Source: an uncultured Pseudomonadales bacterium
GTDB lineage: Bacteria > Pseudomonadota > Gammaproteobacteria > Pseudomonadales > Azotimanducaceae
DNA length: 64,000 bases
Reading direction: 5' to 3'
Assembly: GCA_958296025.1 (NCBI GenBank)
Contig: OY282430.1
Coordinates: 1,116,001-1,180,000 of the forward strand
Shown here: positions 50,921 through 58,343 of the stretch, one piece after another
How positions within the stretch are numbered: position 1 is the stretch's first letter
Layout of the letters: each line of letters begins with the position of its first letter
The notes under the pieces: generated by a model
Database searches by the model: none
Seen by the model: the letters and a program-made list of their open reading frames with translations, nothing else
What the model was told of the DNA's origin: nothing
Translations under genes and position numbers: made by a program

Positions 50921-52429
50921 TCAACCGTTCTCCGCCAAAGGCGGGGATTCGGCATCCGCCGAGCTAGGCTGCCGCCTCTGCAAGCCCATCGACTCCACGG
51001 CCACCGCGGCGGCCTTGCCGAAGGCGTAGGAATTGCAGTGATGCGACTGCTCCATGTGCCAGCGCCGATTCGCCGCTGGCTCGATGCGGTTGAAGATTTG
51101 CATGAAATGGCCGAGCAGGGAGAACTCGTCTCCCGGCTCGAAGGCGGTCTGCCCCATGTAGGTGGCGGTGGCGCCGCCCACGTCCACCAAAAGGTCAACG
51201 CGGTGGTCGAAGTTCCAGTCCACATCCTGCATCAGGCCGTAGCTGCTGTTGTCGAAGTCCGCGTAGCGCTCCGTGCCCGGTTCGCCGATGTCGCAGGCGT
51301 TGGCCGCATGCATGTGGTTGACGGCGGACTCGTACAGGCGGCTGGCGAACTCGAACTCGCCGTTGGCGATGACGCCGGGCAGCTTGCAGAAGTTGCCCTC
51401 GCCGCCGCATTCCTCGTCGGTGGCGCAGGCGCTGGTGCCATCGGCGGCGCAGAAGCCCCGTTCGTAGGTGGTGGGCAGGTTGCAGGCGCGATGCACGTCC
51501 CAGAAGAAGGGGCCGCCGGTGAAGGATTGGTAGTCGATGATGTCGTCCAGGCCGTGGAACAGCACTGGCCCGATGATGGCGTTGGTGCCCATGCTGCAGG
51601 CCATGGTGCCGAAGGCGGGTTCGCCGACCATCTCCTCGTGAATCCACGCCATGATGGCGGCGACGCGGCGCGTGGTCGCGCGGATGTTGGAGCCTTCGGG
51701 TTGGGTGCGGGTCAGAAAGCCCCAGCCTTCGGATTCGCCGGATTCGGGGTCCAAGGAGAAGCGGAAGCCGTCCGCCCAGCGCACCATCGCCGTGCGCACC
51801 TCGGCGCGCTGCTCGAGATCCTTGGCGGTAAGCACGGACCACTGGGTGCCGCCGCCGCCATCCTGCAGGTAAATCAACGGGGCGTCCCGATAGCCATCGT
51901 CCGACCAGGACAGGTAACCGCCCATCTGGTCCGCAACGAAGGCCAGCATCGGCTTGGGCCGCTCCGGGTCGCGCCCATGCGTCACCACCATCTCCAGCTC
52001 AGGGCTTTGCGCTCCTTCCGGACCTTCGCCGCCCGAGGACAGCACTTCGCCCGTTTCCGGGTCAATGGCCTCCAGGGGAACCGGCCCCGAGCCGAAGTTC
52101 CGGGTGGGGACGGCACATTGCGCATAGTCGGCGCAGACCTCCTTGCAGCTGTAGCGCACCCAGTAGTCCGGCATCCAGCCGCCCGGCGCGGTGACCGGTT
52201 CGCCTTGCTCGACATTGAAGGCGGAGGACGGGTCCATCGGGTCCGGAATGGCGCAGATCTGCACCAAGCCCTTTAAGGGAGAGGTGGCCGGCGGCGCATC
52301 GGCGACGGTGGCTTCCGACGCCGGCGCCTCGGGCGCTTGGCCGTCGCAGGCCGCCAGCAGCCCCAACAGCGCCAAGGGCAGCGCCTTAAGGCACCATCTT
52401 GTTTGAGCTTTGAATCCATATTCAATCAT
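50921..52429 (-). CDS. exported alpha/beta-hydrolase-like lipoprotein, paralogue 1
   Basis: 502 aa from ATG 52429 (GGAGAG upstream). Lipobox LLAAC (Cys28). A Cys-rich N-terminal motif (YSCKEVCADYAQC) leads to LAFVADQMGGYLSWSDDGY and a GGGG turn (191-194). A nucleophile-elbow-like GTMACSMGTNAI follows (Ser279), then Cys-rich CATDEECGGEGNFC. The end has VDLLVDVGG and WHMEQSHHC, candidates for acid and His. I do not recognise a named family; the Ser-His-Asp assignment is inferred from the elbow and from conservation in the three paralogues. The start overlaps the stop of paralogue 2 by 8 bases. Confidence 0.75.
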   Translation of the reverse strand: MIEYGFKAQTRWCLKALPLALLGLLAACDGQAPEAPASEATVADAPPATSPLKGLVQICAIPDPMDPSSAFNVEQGEPVTAPGGWMPDYWVRYSCKEVCADYAQCAVPTRNFGSGPVPLEAIDPETGEVLSSGGEGPEGAQSPELEMVVTHGRDPERPKPMLAFVADQMGGYLSWSDDGYRDAPLIYLQDGGGGTQWSVLTAKDLEQRAEVRTAMVRWADGFRFSLDPESGESEGWGFLTRTQPEGSNIRATTRRVAAIMAWIHEEMVGEPAFGTMACSMGTNAIIGPVLFHGLDDIIDYQSFTGGPFFWDVHRACNLPTTYERGFCAADGTSACATDEECGGEGNFCKLPGVIANGEFEFASRLYESAVNHMHAANACDIGEPGTERYADFDNSSYGLMQDVDWNFDHRVDLLVDVGGATATYMGQTAFEPGDEFSLLGHFMQIFNRIEPAANRRWHMEQSHHCNSYAFGKAAAVAVESMGLQRRQPSSADAESPPLAENG

Positions 52430-53768
52430 TGCGTCTCTCCAGACCATAGCGTTTTTTGGCGGCCGCTGGACGCAGGCGGGGCTTCAGCCCCATGCCTTCA
52501 ACAGCGATCCTCACCGCATCGCCATTGTCGAACGCCCGGCAGTGGTGGGAGTCGCCGAAGGCGTGCCAGCGGCGGTTCTCCGACGGTTCAATCCGATTGT
52601 ATATCTGCATGAAGTGGCCGAGCAACGCCGCTTCATCGCCGCCTTCCAGTTCCCCGTCGATGGGGAAACCGCCCACATCGACCACGAAGTCCGTCCGGTG
52701 GTCGATGCGCCAGTCCGCCCCGGCGCGGAAGCCGAAGCTGCCTTCGTCAAAGGCCGGTTCGCGGGGCGCATCGGGATTGGCCGACGATTGCAGTATCTGA
52801 CAGTTTTGGGTGGCGTAAACATGGTTGATGACCGACTCGTACAGCCATTCCTCGCCTTGCTCGATGGACTTGGGATAGCGGCAAAAACTGTTGTTGTCCA
52901 CATCCGCACCTGGACAATCCACATCGTTGGCGCAGCGGGTGACGCCGTCCAGGCTGCAATAACCGTGGTCATAGGCGCCCACCCCGCAGGCGCGGTTGAT
53001 GTCCCAGAAGAACGGGCCGCCGGTGACCAGTTGGTAGTCGATGGCGTCGTCCAGCCCGTCCCAAACCACGGGGCCGAAAATGGCGTTGGTGCCCATGCTG
53101 CACGACATGGTGCCAAACGGCTGGTCCGCCGCTAGGTTGGCCTGCACCCAAGCCAGCAGCGCCGCCACCCTGGAGACCATCTTGGGGATGCTGGAAGGCG
53201 CCGCCGAGGTGCGCGTCAGGTAGCCCCAGCCCTCCCAACCGGGGGGCCAGGGGATGTCGAAGACGAAGCCGTCCTGCCAGTCCGCCATGACGGTGCGCAC
53301 CTGCGCCTTGTGCTCTAGAAAATCCGCCGTGCCGGTGGGGAAGTAGGAACCGCCGCCGCCGTGCTGAATGAACATCAGCGGTTCGGACTCAAAGCCGTCG
53401 GCGGTCCAAGCCAAATGCCCGCCCATGCCGTCCACCACAAAGGCTAGGGATGGCTTGGACAGGCTGGGCTGGCGAAAGTGGCGGAGTTCCTGCCCGCTGT
53501 TGCGCTGCACCGCCGGCGCCGTGCATTGCCGCCAGTCTGCGCAGACTTGGCGGCAGGCGTAGCGCACCCAATAGTCGCCGTGCTCATTCGGTTCGCCCTT
53601 GGTGACCGCAAAGGCGGAGGAAGGTGCCTGCGGATCGGCAACTTCGCAAATCTGGATGCGCTGGGCCAGCGCATCAAGGGAAGCCGCGCCGCCCGTGCTC
53701 GCCGCCAACAGGGACGCCGCCGCTGCGAGCCACCTTGAGAAGCTGGCCAGCCGGGTCAAAACTTCCAA
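52422..53768 (-). CDS. exported alpha/beta-hydrolase-like protein, paralogue 2
   Basis: 448 aa from TTG 53768, chosen because AGGAGG lies 7 bases upstream; ATG 53789 would add seven residues but lacks such a site. The signal peptide is about residues 10-29 (FSRWLAAAASLLAASTGGAA), without a lipobox Cys. It shares with its neighbours YWVRYACRQVCADWRQC, FVVDGMGGHLAWTADG, the GGGG turn, GTMSCSMGTNAIFGP (Ser224) and the C-terminal GDSHHC. An internal Cys-rich loop differs in spacing from the others. It lies between paralogues 1 and 3, all one direction. Predicted periplasmic or secreted; substrate unknown. Confidence 0.75.
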   Translation of the reverse strand: MEVLTRLASFSRWLAAAASLLAASTGGAASLDALAQRIQICEVADPQAPSSAFAVTKGEPNEHGDYWVRYACRQVCADWRQCTAPAVQRNSGQELRHFRQPSLSKPSLAFVVDGMGGHLAWTADGFESEPLMFIQHGGGGSYFPTGTADFLEHKAQVRTVMADWQDGFVFDIPWPPGWEGWGYLTRTSAAPSSIPKMVSRVAALLAWVQANLAADQPFGTMSCSMGTNAIFGPVVWDGLDDAIDYQLVTGGPFFWDINRACGVGAYDHGYCSLDGVTRCANDVDCPGADVDNNSFCRYPKSIEQGEEWLYESVINHVYATQNCQILQSSANPDAPREPAFDEGSFGFRAGADWRIDHRTDFVVDVGGFPIDGELEGGDEAALLGHFMQIYNRIEPSENRRWHAFGDSHHCRAFDNGDAVRIAVEGMGLKPRLRPAAAKKRYGLERRND

Positions 53769-53797
53769 GCGCAGTCCTCCTCTTTGCATCAGCGCCA

Positions 53798-55153
53798 CTA
53801 GCGCCTCTCCAACTCCATGCCGTCGATGACCAGCCCGATGCTCCAGCCCTTGTCGAAGGATTGGCAGTGGTAGGAGTTGTGGAAGGCTGTCCAATGCCGA
53901 TTTCTGGCTGGGCGGATGGCGTTGAAGATGGGGAAGAAGTGGCCCATTTGGGAATAGGAGTCGTCCCGTTCCCCATCAAGCTCGTTCTTGCCGCCCAAGT
54001 CCACCACCAAGTCGATCTCGTGGTCCACCTCCCAATCGCCCTCGGTGAAGGCCATGCTGTTCGCATCAAAGGGCGGATAGGGTTCCGCGTTGTTCTCAAC
54101 ATCCAAAATGTGGCAGGCGTCCGTGGCCAGCGGGTGGTTGGCGAACGCCTCGTAGAGAAACTCGTCCCCCGAACCCATGACGCTGGTGAAGTCGCAGTAG
54201 TTGCCTTGGCCGCCGCATTGGCCGTTTTCGGTGCAGCGGGTCACGCCGTCGTTGGCGCAGTAGCCCAGATCGTATTGGCGGCGCCCGCAGCCGGCGTTGA
54301 TGTCCCAGAGGAAGGGGCCGCCAGTCAGCAACTGATAGTCGATGATTTTGTCCAATCCGTACCAATAGACCGGGCCGAAGGTGGCGTTGCTGCCCAGGCT
54401 GCAGGCCGCGGTGCCGAACATGCCGCCGCCGGTTAGGTGCTCGTGGGTCCAGGCGATGACGGCCGCCATGCGCCGCGTGAGCTTTTTATGGCCGGCCGGC
54501 GCTTCTCCGGGCCTGGTCAGCCAACCCCAGCCTTCGTCGCCCGTGATGTAGGTGGTGGAGATCACGAAGCCGTCCGCCCAGGCGGACATCGCCGTGCGCA
54601 CGTTGGTTTGCGCCTCCAGCATGTCGGCGACCTGGGGCAGGTAGTCGGTGCCGCCGCCGCCGGATTGCAGGAAGATGGTCTTGTCGTCCTCGGCGCCATC
54701 GGTGCTGAACGCCAAGTGGCCGCCCATGCCGTCCACCACAAAGGCGATTTGCCGCTTGGGCAGGCCGGTTTGGCGGCTGTGCTCAATGACTAGGCCGCTC
54801 CTCGGATCATAGGCGTCCGCCGTGCATTGGCGCCAATCCGCGCAGGCTTGGGCGCAGGCGTAGCGAACCCAATAGTCGCCGTCTTCGTTCGGTTCGCCTC
54901 GTTCGACCGCAAAGGCCGACCCTGGATCCGTTGGTTCGGGAATTTCGCAGACCTGCAGCAAGCCGGCCAGTTCCGCTGGGCTAAGGGCGGCGCCGGTTGC
55001 AGGCGCCTCGATGGCGGCGCTCTCGGCCGGAGCTTCGGCGGCTGCCGAGGTCCCCTTCCCGGCGCTCGGCTGCTCCGCGGTGCAAGCCGGCAGCAGGAAA
55101 ATCCATAAGGCCCCGACAATGGCCTTTCCCACAACTGAACCCCTTATCGTCAT
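53798..55153 (-). CDS. exported alpha/beta-hydrolase-like lipoprotein, paralogue 3
   Basis: 451 aa from ATG 55153 (GGGGAAG upstream). Lipobox LLPAC (Cys24) with an Ala-rich linker after it. Core motifs match the paralogues: YWVRYACAQACADWRQC, FVVDGMGGHLAFSTDG, GGGG, GTAACSLGSNATFGP, CTENGQCGGQGNYC, IDLVVDLGG and a C-terminal HNSYHC. Here the elbow has Leu and Ser where the others have Met and Thr. It is the first gene of the operon, directly downstream of the promoter at 55204-55231. Divergence among the three suggests different substrates or sites of action. Confidence 0.75.
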   Translation of the reverse strand: MTIRGSVVGKAIVGALWIFLLPACTAEQPSAGKGTSAAAEAPAESAAIEAPATGAALSPAELAGLLQVCEIPEPTDPGSAFAVERGEPNEDGDYWVRYACAQACADWRQCTADAYDPRSGLVIEHSRQTGLPKRQIAFVVDGMGGHLAFSTDGAEDDKTIFLQSGGGGTDYLPQVADMLEAQTNVRTAMSAWADGFVISTTYITGDEGWGWLTRPGEAPAGHKKLTRRMAAVIAWTHEHLTGGGMFGTAACSLGSNATFGPVYWYGLDKIIDYQLLTGGPFLWDINAGCGRRQYDLGYCANDGVTRCTENGQCGGQGNYCDFTSVMGSGDEFLYEAFANHPLATDACHILDVENNAEPYPPFDANSMAFTEGDWEVDHEIDLVVDLGGKNELDGERDDSYSQMGHFFPIFNAIRPARNRHWTAFHNSYHCQSFDKGWSIGLVIDGMELERR

Positions 55154-55193
55154 CGTTCTTCCCCGGAAGTCCTCCATAGACCCCAATATATTG

Positions 55194-55215
55194 CTGTGTC
55201 AGTAAAATATCACAG
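55194..55215. promoter_or_regulatory. operator-like inverted repeat over the hydrolase promoter
   Basis: CTGTG (55194-55198) and CACAG (55211-55215) flank a 12-base A/T-rich centre that contains the -10 box of the minus-strand promoter. A protein bound here would block that promoter. The spacing does not fit a CRP site. Confidence 0.4.
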
Positions 55216-55231
55216 TCGATTGGATTGTCAA
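55204..55231 (-). promoter_or_regulatory. sigma-70 promoter of the hydrolase/TonB operon
   Basis: On the minus strand: TTGACA (-35, 55226-55231, perfect), 16-base spacer, TATTTT (-10, 55204-55209). It is about 50 bases upstream of ATG 55153. It is one of the few AT-rich spots in the region. Confidence 0.65.
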
Positions 55232-55253
55232 CACCCGACCGCCACTCTATCTT
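55225..55253 (+). promoter_or_regulatory. sigma-70 promoter of bolA
   Basis: TTGTCA (55225-55230), 17-base spacer, TATCTT (55248-55253). Its -35 shares five of six bases with the -35 of the divergent minus-strand promoter. Predicted start is about 55 bases before ATG 55314. Confidence 0.55.
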
Positions 55254-55313
55254 GTTCTGGAAAGTCCGCGGCGGCATCGCCGCCGACGCAGGTTCCAAGG
55301 AGGTTTGGCAGGC

Positions 55314-55661
55314 ATGTCCGTCGCTGCAAGCATAGAGCGCAAACTGGTCCAAGGGTTGGATTTGATGCACCTTGAGGTCATCAACGAGAGTGGCAACCAT
55401 AATGTTCCGCCGGGTGCCGAATCGCACTTCAAGGTGGTGGTCGTGGCCGACGAATTCGACGGCGAACGCCTGCTCGCTCGGCATCGGCGCATCAATGCCC
55501 TGCTTGCGGAGGAACTGGCCGGGGACGTTCACGCCTTGGCCATTCACGCCTACACGGCGGAGGAATGGCGGCGGCGCTTTGGCGCGACGCCGCTGTCGCC
55601 ACCGTGCTTGGGCGGGGAAAAGCGCGCATTGACGCCGGGGACTTCCTCGCCGAGGCGCTGA
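55314..55661 (+). CDS. bolA: BolA family protein
   Basis: Small morphology/stress regulator of the BolA class, whose members bind monothiol glutaredoxins and Fe-S clusters. ATG 55314 follows AAGGAGG at 9 bases; 115 aa (E. coli 105). Conserved parts: LEVINESGNHNVPPGAESHF, KVVVVADEFDGERLLARHR and HALAIHAYTAEEW, then SPPCLGG. The invariant His of RHR and the C-terminal HA motif are present. It stands alone between the inserted operon and fabZ, with a promoter back-to-back with that operon. Confidence 0.93.
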   Translation: MSVAASIERKLVQGLDLMHLEVINESGNHNVPPGAESHFKVVVVADEFDGERLLARHRRINALLAEELAGDVHALAIHAYTAEEWRRRFGATPLSPPCLGGEKRALTPGTSSPRR

Positions 55662-55922
55662 AGCGTCTCGCCGCTCCGATAGTGTTAACAGGACACTAGC
55701 GCTCCATCCGTCCCGCAACGTTCTTTCGATGTGGTATCGTTCCCCACGGGCCAAGTGGGAGCGACGCCTGCGCATCTCCTTGAGTTTCGTCCAGAACCAA
55801 GGTGGGCATGCCGTCCGGCCTTCGCCCATCCGAGGGCGTTGCCCTAGCGCGTTGAATCTAGGTTGAGCTTTAGCTGTTCGGGACTTTCGTTTTCTGGCGA
55901 GGCGCGGCAACGGAGGCGGATC
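55662..55922. other. bolA-fabZ intergenic
   Basis: 261 bases. A small inverted repeat, TAGTGT (55680-55685) and ACACTA (55693-55698), lies 19 bases after the bolA stop, without a T-run. A minus-strand frame is open through the region but has no homology that I recognise. The last bases hold the fabZ ribosome-binding site (GGAGG near 55912). Confidence 0.4.
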
Positions 55923-56369
55923 ATGGAAAACATCGAACTGGGACTGAGCGACCTCTTTGACTACCTGCCCCACCGGCCTCCCTTTTTGCTGATTGACCGG
56001 GTGACGGCGCTGCAGCCGGGCGAGCGCATAGAGGGCTACAAGAACCTCACCATCAACGAGCCCTTCTTCGCCGGGCACTTCCCCGGCCATCCTGTCATGC
56101 CCGGGGTGTTGATGGTGGAGGCCATGGCGCAGTTGTCCGGTGTGCTGGCCATGGCCACTAGGGAGCAGGACGTGCATGACGCCATCTACTACTTGGCCGG
56201 GGTGGACAACGCCCGCTTCAAGCGGCCCGTGGCGCCGGGGGACCGGCTGGACATGCACAGCCAAATCCTGGTGGACCGCCAGCGACTGATGAAGTTCTTC
56301 TGCCGGGGGCAGGTGGACGACGGCCTTGCCTGCGAGGCCGAAATTCTATGCGTGGCCCGCAAGCTTTAG
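55923..56369 (+). CDS. fabZ: 3-hydroxyacyl-ACP dehydratase FabZ
   Basis: Dehydrates hydroxyacyl-ACP in fatty-acid elongation and competes with LpxA for hydroxyacyl-ACP. Hot-dog fold with active-site His in [20 protein letters not shown] and Glu in [27 protein letters not shown] near the N-terminus is typical. ATG 55923 follows GGAGG at 6 bases; 148 aa. It is separated from lpxD by the inserted operon but keeps its usual partner lpxA 43 bases downstream. Confidence 0.95.
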   Translation: MENIELGLSDLFDYLPHRPPFLLIDRVTALQPGERIEGYKNLTINEPFFAGHFPGHPVMPGVLMVEAMAQLSGVLAMATREQDVHDAIYYLAGVDNARFKRPVAPGDRLDMHSQILVDRQRLMKFFCRGQVDDGLACEAEILCVARKL

Positions 56370-56412
56370 CCGCCTGCGCCCCGCAGCAGGGCCCTTCCCC
56401 AGCAGCGCCGCC

Positions 56413-57201
56413 GTGATCGACGCCCGTGCCATCATCGACCCGTCCGCCCGGCTGGGGAACGATGTGCAGGTCGGCCCTTGGTCCATCATTGGCGCGGATG
56501 TGGAGGTCGGCGACGGCTGCGTCATCAGTTCCCATGTGGTGCTCAAGGGGCCCACTCGCCTGGGCCGGGGCAACTGCATCTATCAGTTCGCCACCATCGG
56601 CGAAGGCACCCCGGCTTTGGCTTACAAGGACGAACCCACCCGCCTGGAGATCGGCGACGGCAACATCTTCCGGGAGGGGGTCACCGTGCATCGCGGCACG
56701 GTGCAGGACAAGGGCGTCACCCGGGTGGGCAGCCACGGGCTGTTCATGGCTTACGTTCACATCGGTCATGACTGCACTGTTGGCGACCACGTCATTATGG
56801 CCAACAACGCCTCGGTGTCCGGCCATTGCGTGGTGGGGGACCATGCCAACTTCGGCGGCTATGTCGGCGTGCCCCAATATCGTGTCATCGGCGCGCACAC
56901 CCACATGGCCGGCATGAGCTTGGTGCTCAAGGACGTGCCGGCCTTCGTCACCGTCACCGGCAATCCAGCAGTGGCCGTGGGCATCAACGCCGAAGGAATG
57001 CGCCGCCAAGGGTTCAGCCAGGCGTTGATCGGCCTGCTGCGCAAGGCCTACAAGACCCTCTACCGCTGCGGGCTGACCGTGGAGGAGGCTTGCGAGCGCT
57101 TGTCGGCGGAGCATCCGCAATGCCCGGAAATCGCCCTGTTGGTGAACTCGGTGATGCAATCCGAAAACGGCGTCATCCGGCCCCGGCCGCAGCGTCAGTA
57201 G
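56413..57201 (+). CDS. lpxA: UDP-N-acetylglucosamine acyltransferase LpxA
   Basis: First step of lipid A synthesis. GTG 56413 gives VIDARAIIDPSARLGNDVQV and 262 aa (E. coli 262). The hexapeptide beta-helix includes NCIYQFATIGEGTPALAYKD, EPTRLEIGDGNIFREGVTVH and the catalytic His in AYVHIGHDCTVGDHVIMANN. The helical C-terminus starts MRRQGFSQALIGLLRKAYKT. In-frame codons upstream lack homology. lpxB, which follows in E. coli, is absent here; a methyltransferase gene follows instead. Confidence 0.95.
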   Translation: MIDARAIIDPSARLGNDVQVGPWSIIGADVEVGDGCVISSHVVLKGPTRLGRGNCIYQFATIGEGTPALAYKDEPTRLEIGDGNIFREGVTVHRGTVQDKGVTRVGSHGLFMAYVHIGHDCTVGDHVIMANNASVSGHCVVGDHANFGGYVGVPQYRVIGAHTHMAGMSLVLKDVPAFVTVTGNPAVAVGINAEGMRRQGFSQALIGLLRKAYKTLYRCGLTVEEACERLSAEHPQCPEIALLVNSVMQSENGVIRPRPQRQ

Positions 57202-57209
57202 CCGCCGCC

Positions 57210-57989
57210 ATGCCTAAACGCATTCTGTTTAGTGCCCCAATGGGCAGTCAACAGGCCAAGGAAACCGGTGCGCCGGAAGCAAGGGTCGGTGACGGCATCG
57301 GCGCCGGCAACGCCGGCTGGACCTTTGCCGGGGACGTCGCCAAATTCTTCTCCGCCCATGTGCGCCGCTCCGTGCCCCTCTACGAAGAGGGCCATGAACT
57401 GATCTGCCGGGTCTCCGATTACTTCGTGCATGAGGACTCCCTAGTCTATGAACTCGGCGTCAGCACCGGCGCCCTGTTGGGCCGCTTGGCGGAGCGCCAC
57501 GGCGACAAGCGGGGCGTCCGCTTCGTCGGCGTGGACCGGGAGGCGGCCATGCTGGAGCAGGCCCGCCGGGAACTGGGCGAGCGCCCCGGCCTGGCTTTGC
57601 AGTGCGCTGACATCAACCTTTTCGACTACGAGCCGGCCGACCTCATCGTCGCCTACTACACGGTGCAGTTCGTGCCGCCGCGCATCCGCCAGGATCTCAT
57701 CGACCGCATTTTCCAAACGCTGAATTGGGGCGGCGCCTTCATCCTGTTCGAGAAGGTGCGCGCCCCGGACGCCCGCTTTCAGGACATCGCCACCGGCATC
57801 CATACGGACTTCAAGCTGCAGAACGGCTTCGACGCCGAGGAGATCCTCAACAAGGCGCGCAGCCTCAAGGGGGTGCTGGAACCCTTCTCCACCCAAGGCA
57901 ACCTGGACCTTCTGGCCCGGGCCGGCTTCCTGGACGTGATGACGATCATGAAGCACATCCCCGTCGAGGGCTTTTTGGCGATCAAGTGA
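57210..57989 (+). CDS. CmoA-like SAM-dependent methyltransferase
   Basis: 259 aa from ATG 57210. The start KRILFSAPMG and WTFAGDVAKFFSAHVRRSVP resemble CmoA (carboxy-SAM synthase, tRNA wobble-uridine modification). The SAM loop is VYELGVSTGALLGRLAE, then GVDREAAMLEQARREL, and a CmoA-like VAYYTVQFVPPRIRQDLIDR. About 20 residues are inserted between SAP and WTF, and the C-terminus diverges, so it may be a CmoA paralogue with another role. No CmoB is nearby. It follows lpxA by 8 bases. Confidence 0.65.
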   Translation: MPKRILFSAPMGSQQAKETGAPEARVGDGIGAGNAGWTFAGDVAKFFSAHVRRSVPLYEEGHELICRVSDYFVHEDSLVYELGVSTGALLGRLAERHGDKRGVRFVGVDREAAMLEQARRELGERPGLALQCADINLFDYEPADLIVAYYTVQFVPPRIRQDLIDRIFQTLNWGGAFILFEKVRAPDARFQDIATGIHTDFKLQNGFDAEEILNKARSLKGVLEPFSTQGNLDLLARAGFLDVMTIMKHIPVEGFLAIK

Positions 57990-58101
57990 CTTGGCGGGCC
58001 GGCCCATCAAGCCGCCCGGCGTCCGGCATGGGCCAGGACACTAGGTTGCCAAGGGCTTCTCAGCGCCACGAGAAATCGGTATTCTGCGCTCCCTTATCGG
58101 G

Positions 58102-58178
58102 GCCGGAATAGCTCAGTTAGGTAGAGCGGCTGATTCGTAATCAGTAGGTCCGCAGTTCGAATCTGCGTTCCGGCACCA
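58102..58178 (+). tRNA. tRNA-Thr (anticodon CGU)
   Basis: A 77-base cloverleaf: acceptor GCCGGAA pairs with TTCCGGC, followed by discriminator A and encoded CCA. D-arm GCTCAGTTAGGTAGAGC, anticodon stem-loop CTGATTCGTAATCAG with anticodon CGT, and T-arm CGCAGTTCGAATCTGCG. It reads ACG codons, common in this GC-rich genome. No integrase or att-like repeat was seen beside it. Confidence 0.95.
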
Positions 58179-58208
58179 AATGCCCGTGGGTCGAATGTGC
58201 GCCCAACG

Positions 58209-58229
58209 CAATCCCAGTGAGCGGGATTG
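58209..58229 (+). terminator. stem-loop after tRNA-Thr
   Basis: CAATCCC and GGGATTG with a 7-base loop form a perfect 7-bp stem 30 bases after the tRNA. No T-run follows, so it may act in 3' processing or weak termination. Confidence 0.4.
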
Positions 58230-58343
58230 TCCCGGCCGAACGAACGCATGAATTGGCTATGCCGTCCCTGCCGGTTAAGGGGTGGCTTGGCCGATGCAGG
58301 GTGCAAGGCCGGCATTCCGCCCTCCGCTGGTTTGCGTTGCCGC

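Noticed and set aside
55194-55215. CRP binding site
   Set aside because: The half-sites CTGTG and CACAG are 12 bases apart; a CRP site needs TGTGA-N6-TCACA.
54981-56264. 427-codon minus-strand ORF covering bolA and part of fabZ
   Set aside because: bolA and fabZ on the plus strand have clear homology and ribosome-binding sites; this frame has none.
58102-58343. Genomic-island attachment site at tRNA-Thr
   Set aside because: No integrase gene and no repeat of the tRNA 3' end was seen downstream; nadC and ampD follow in a conserved arrangement.
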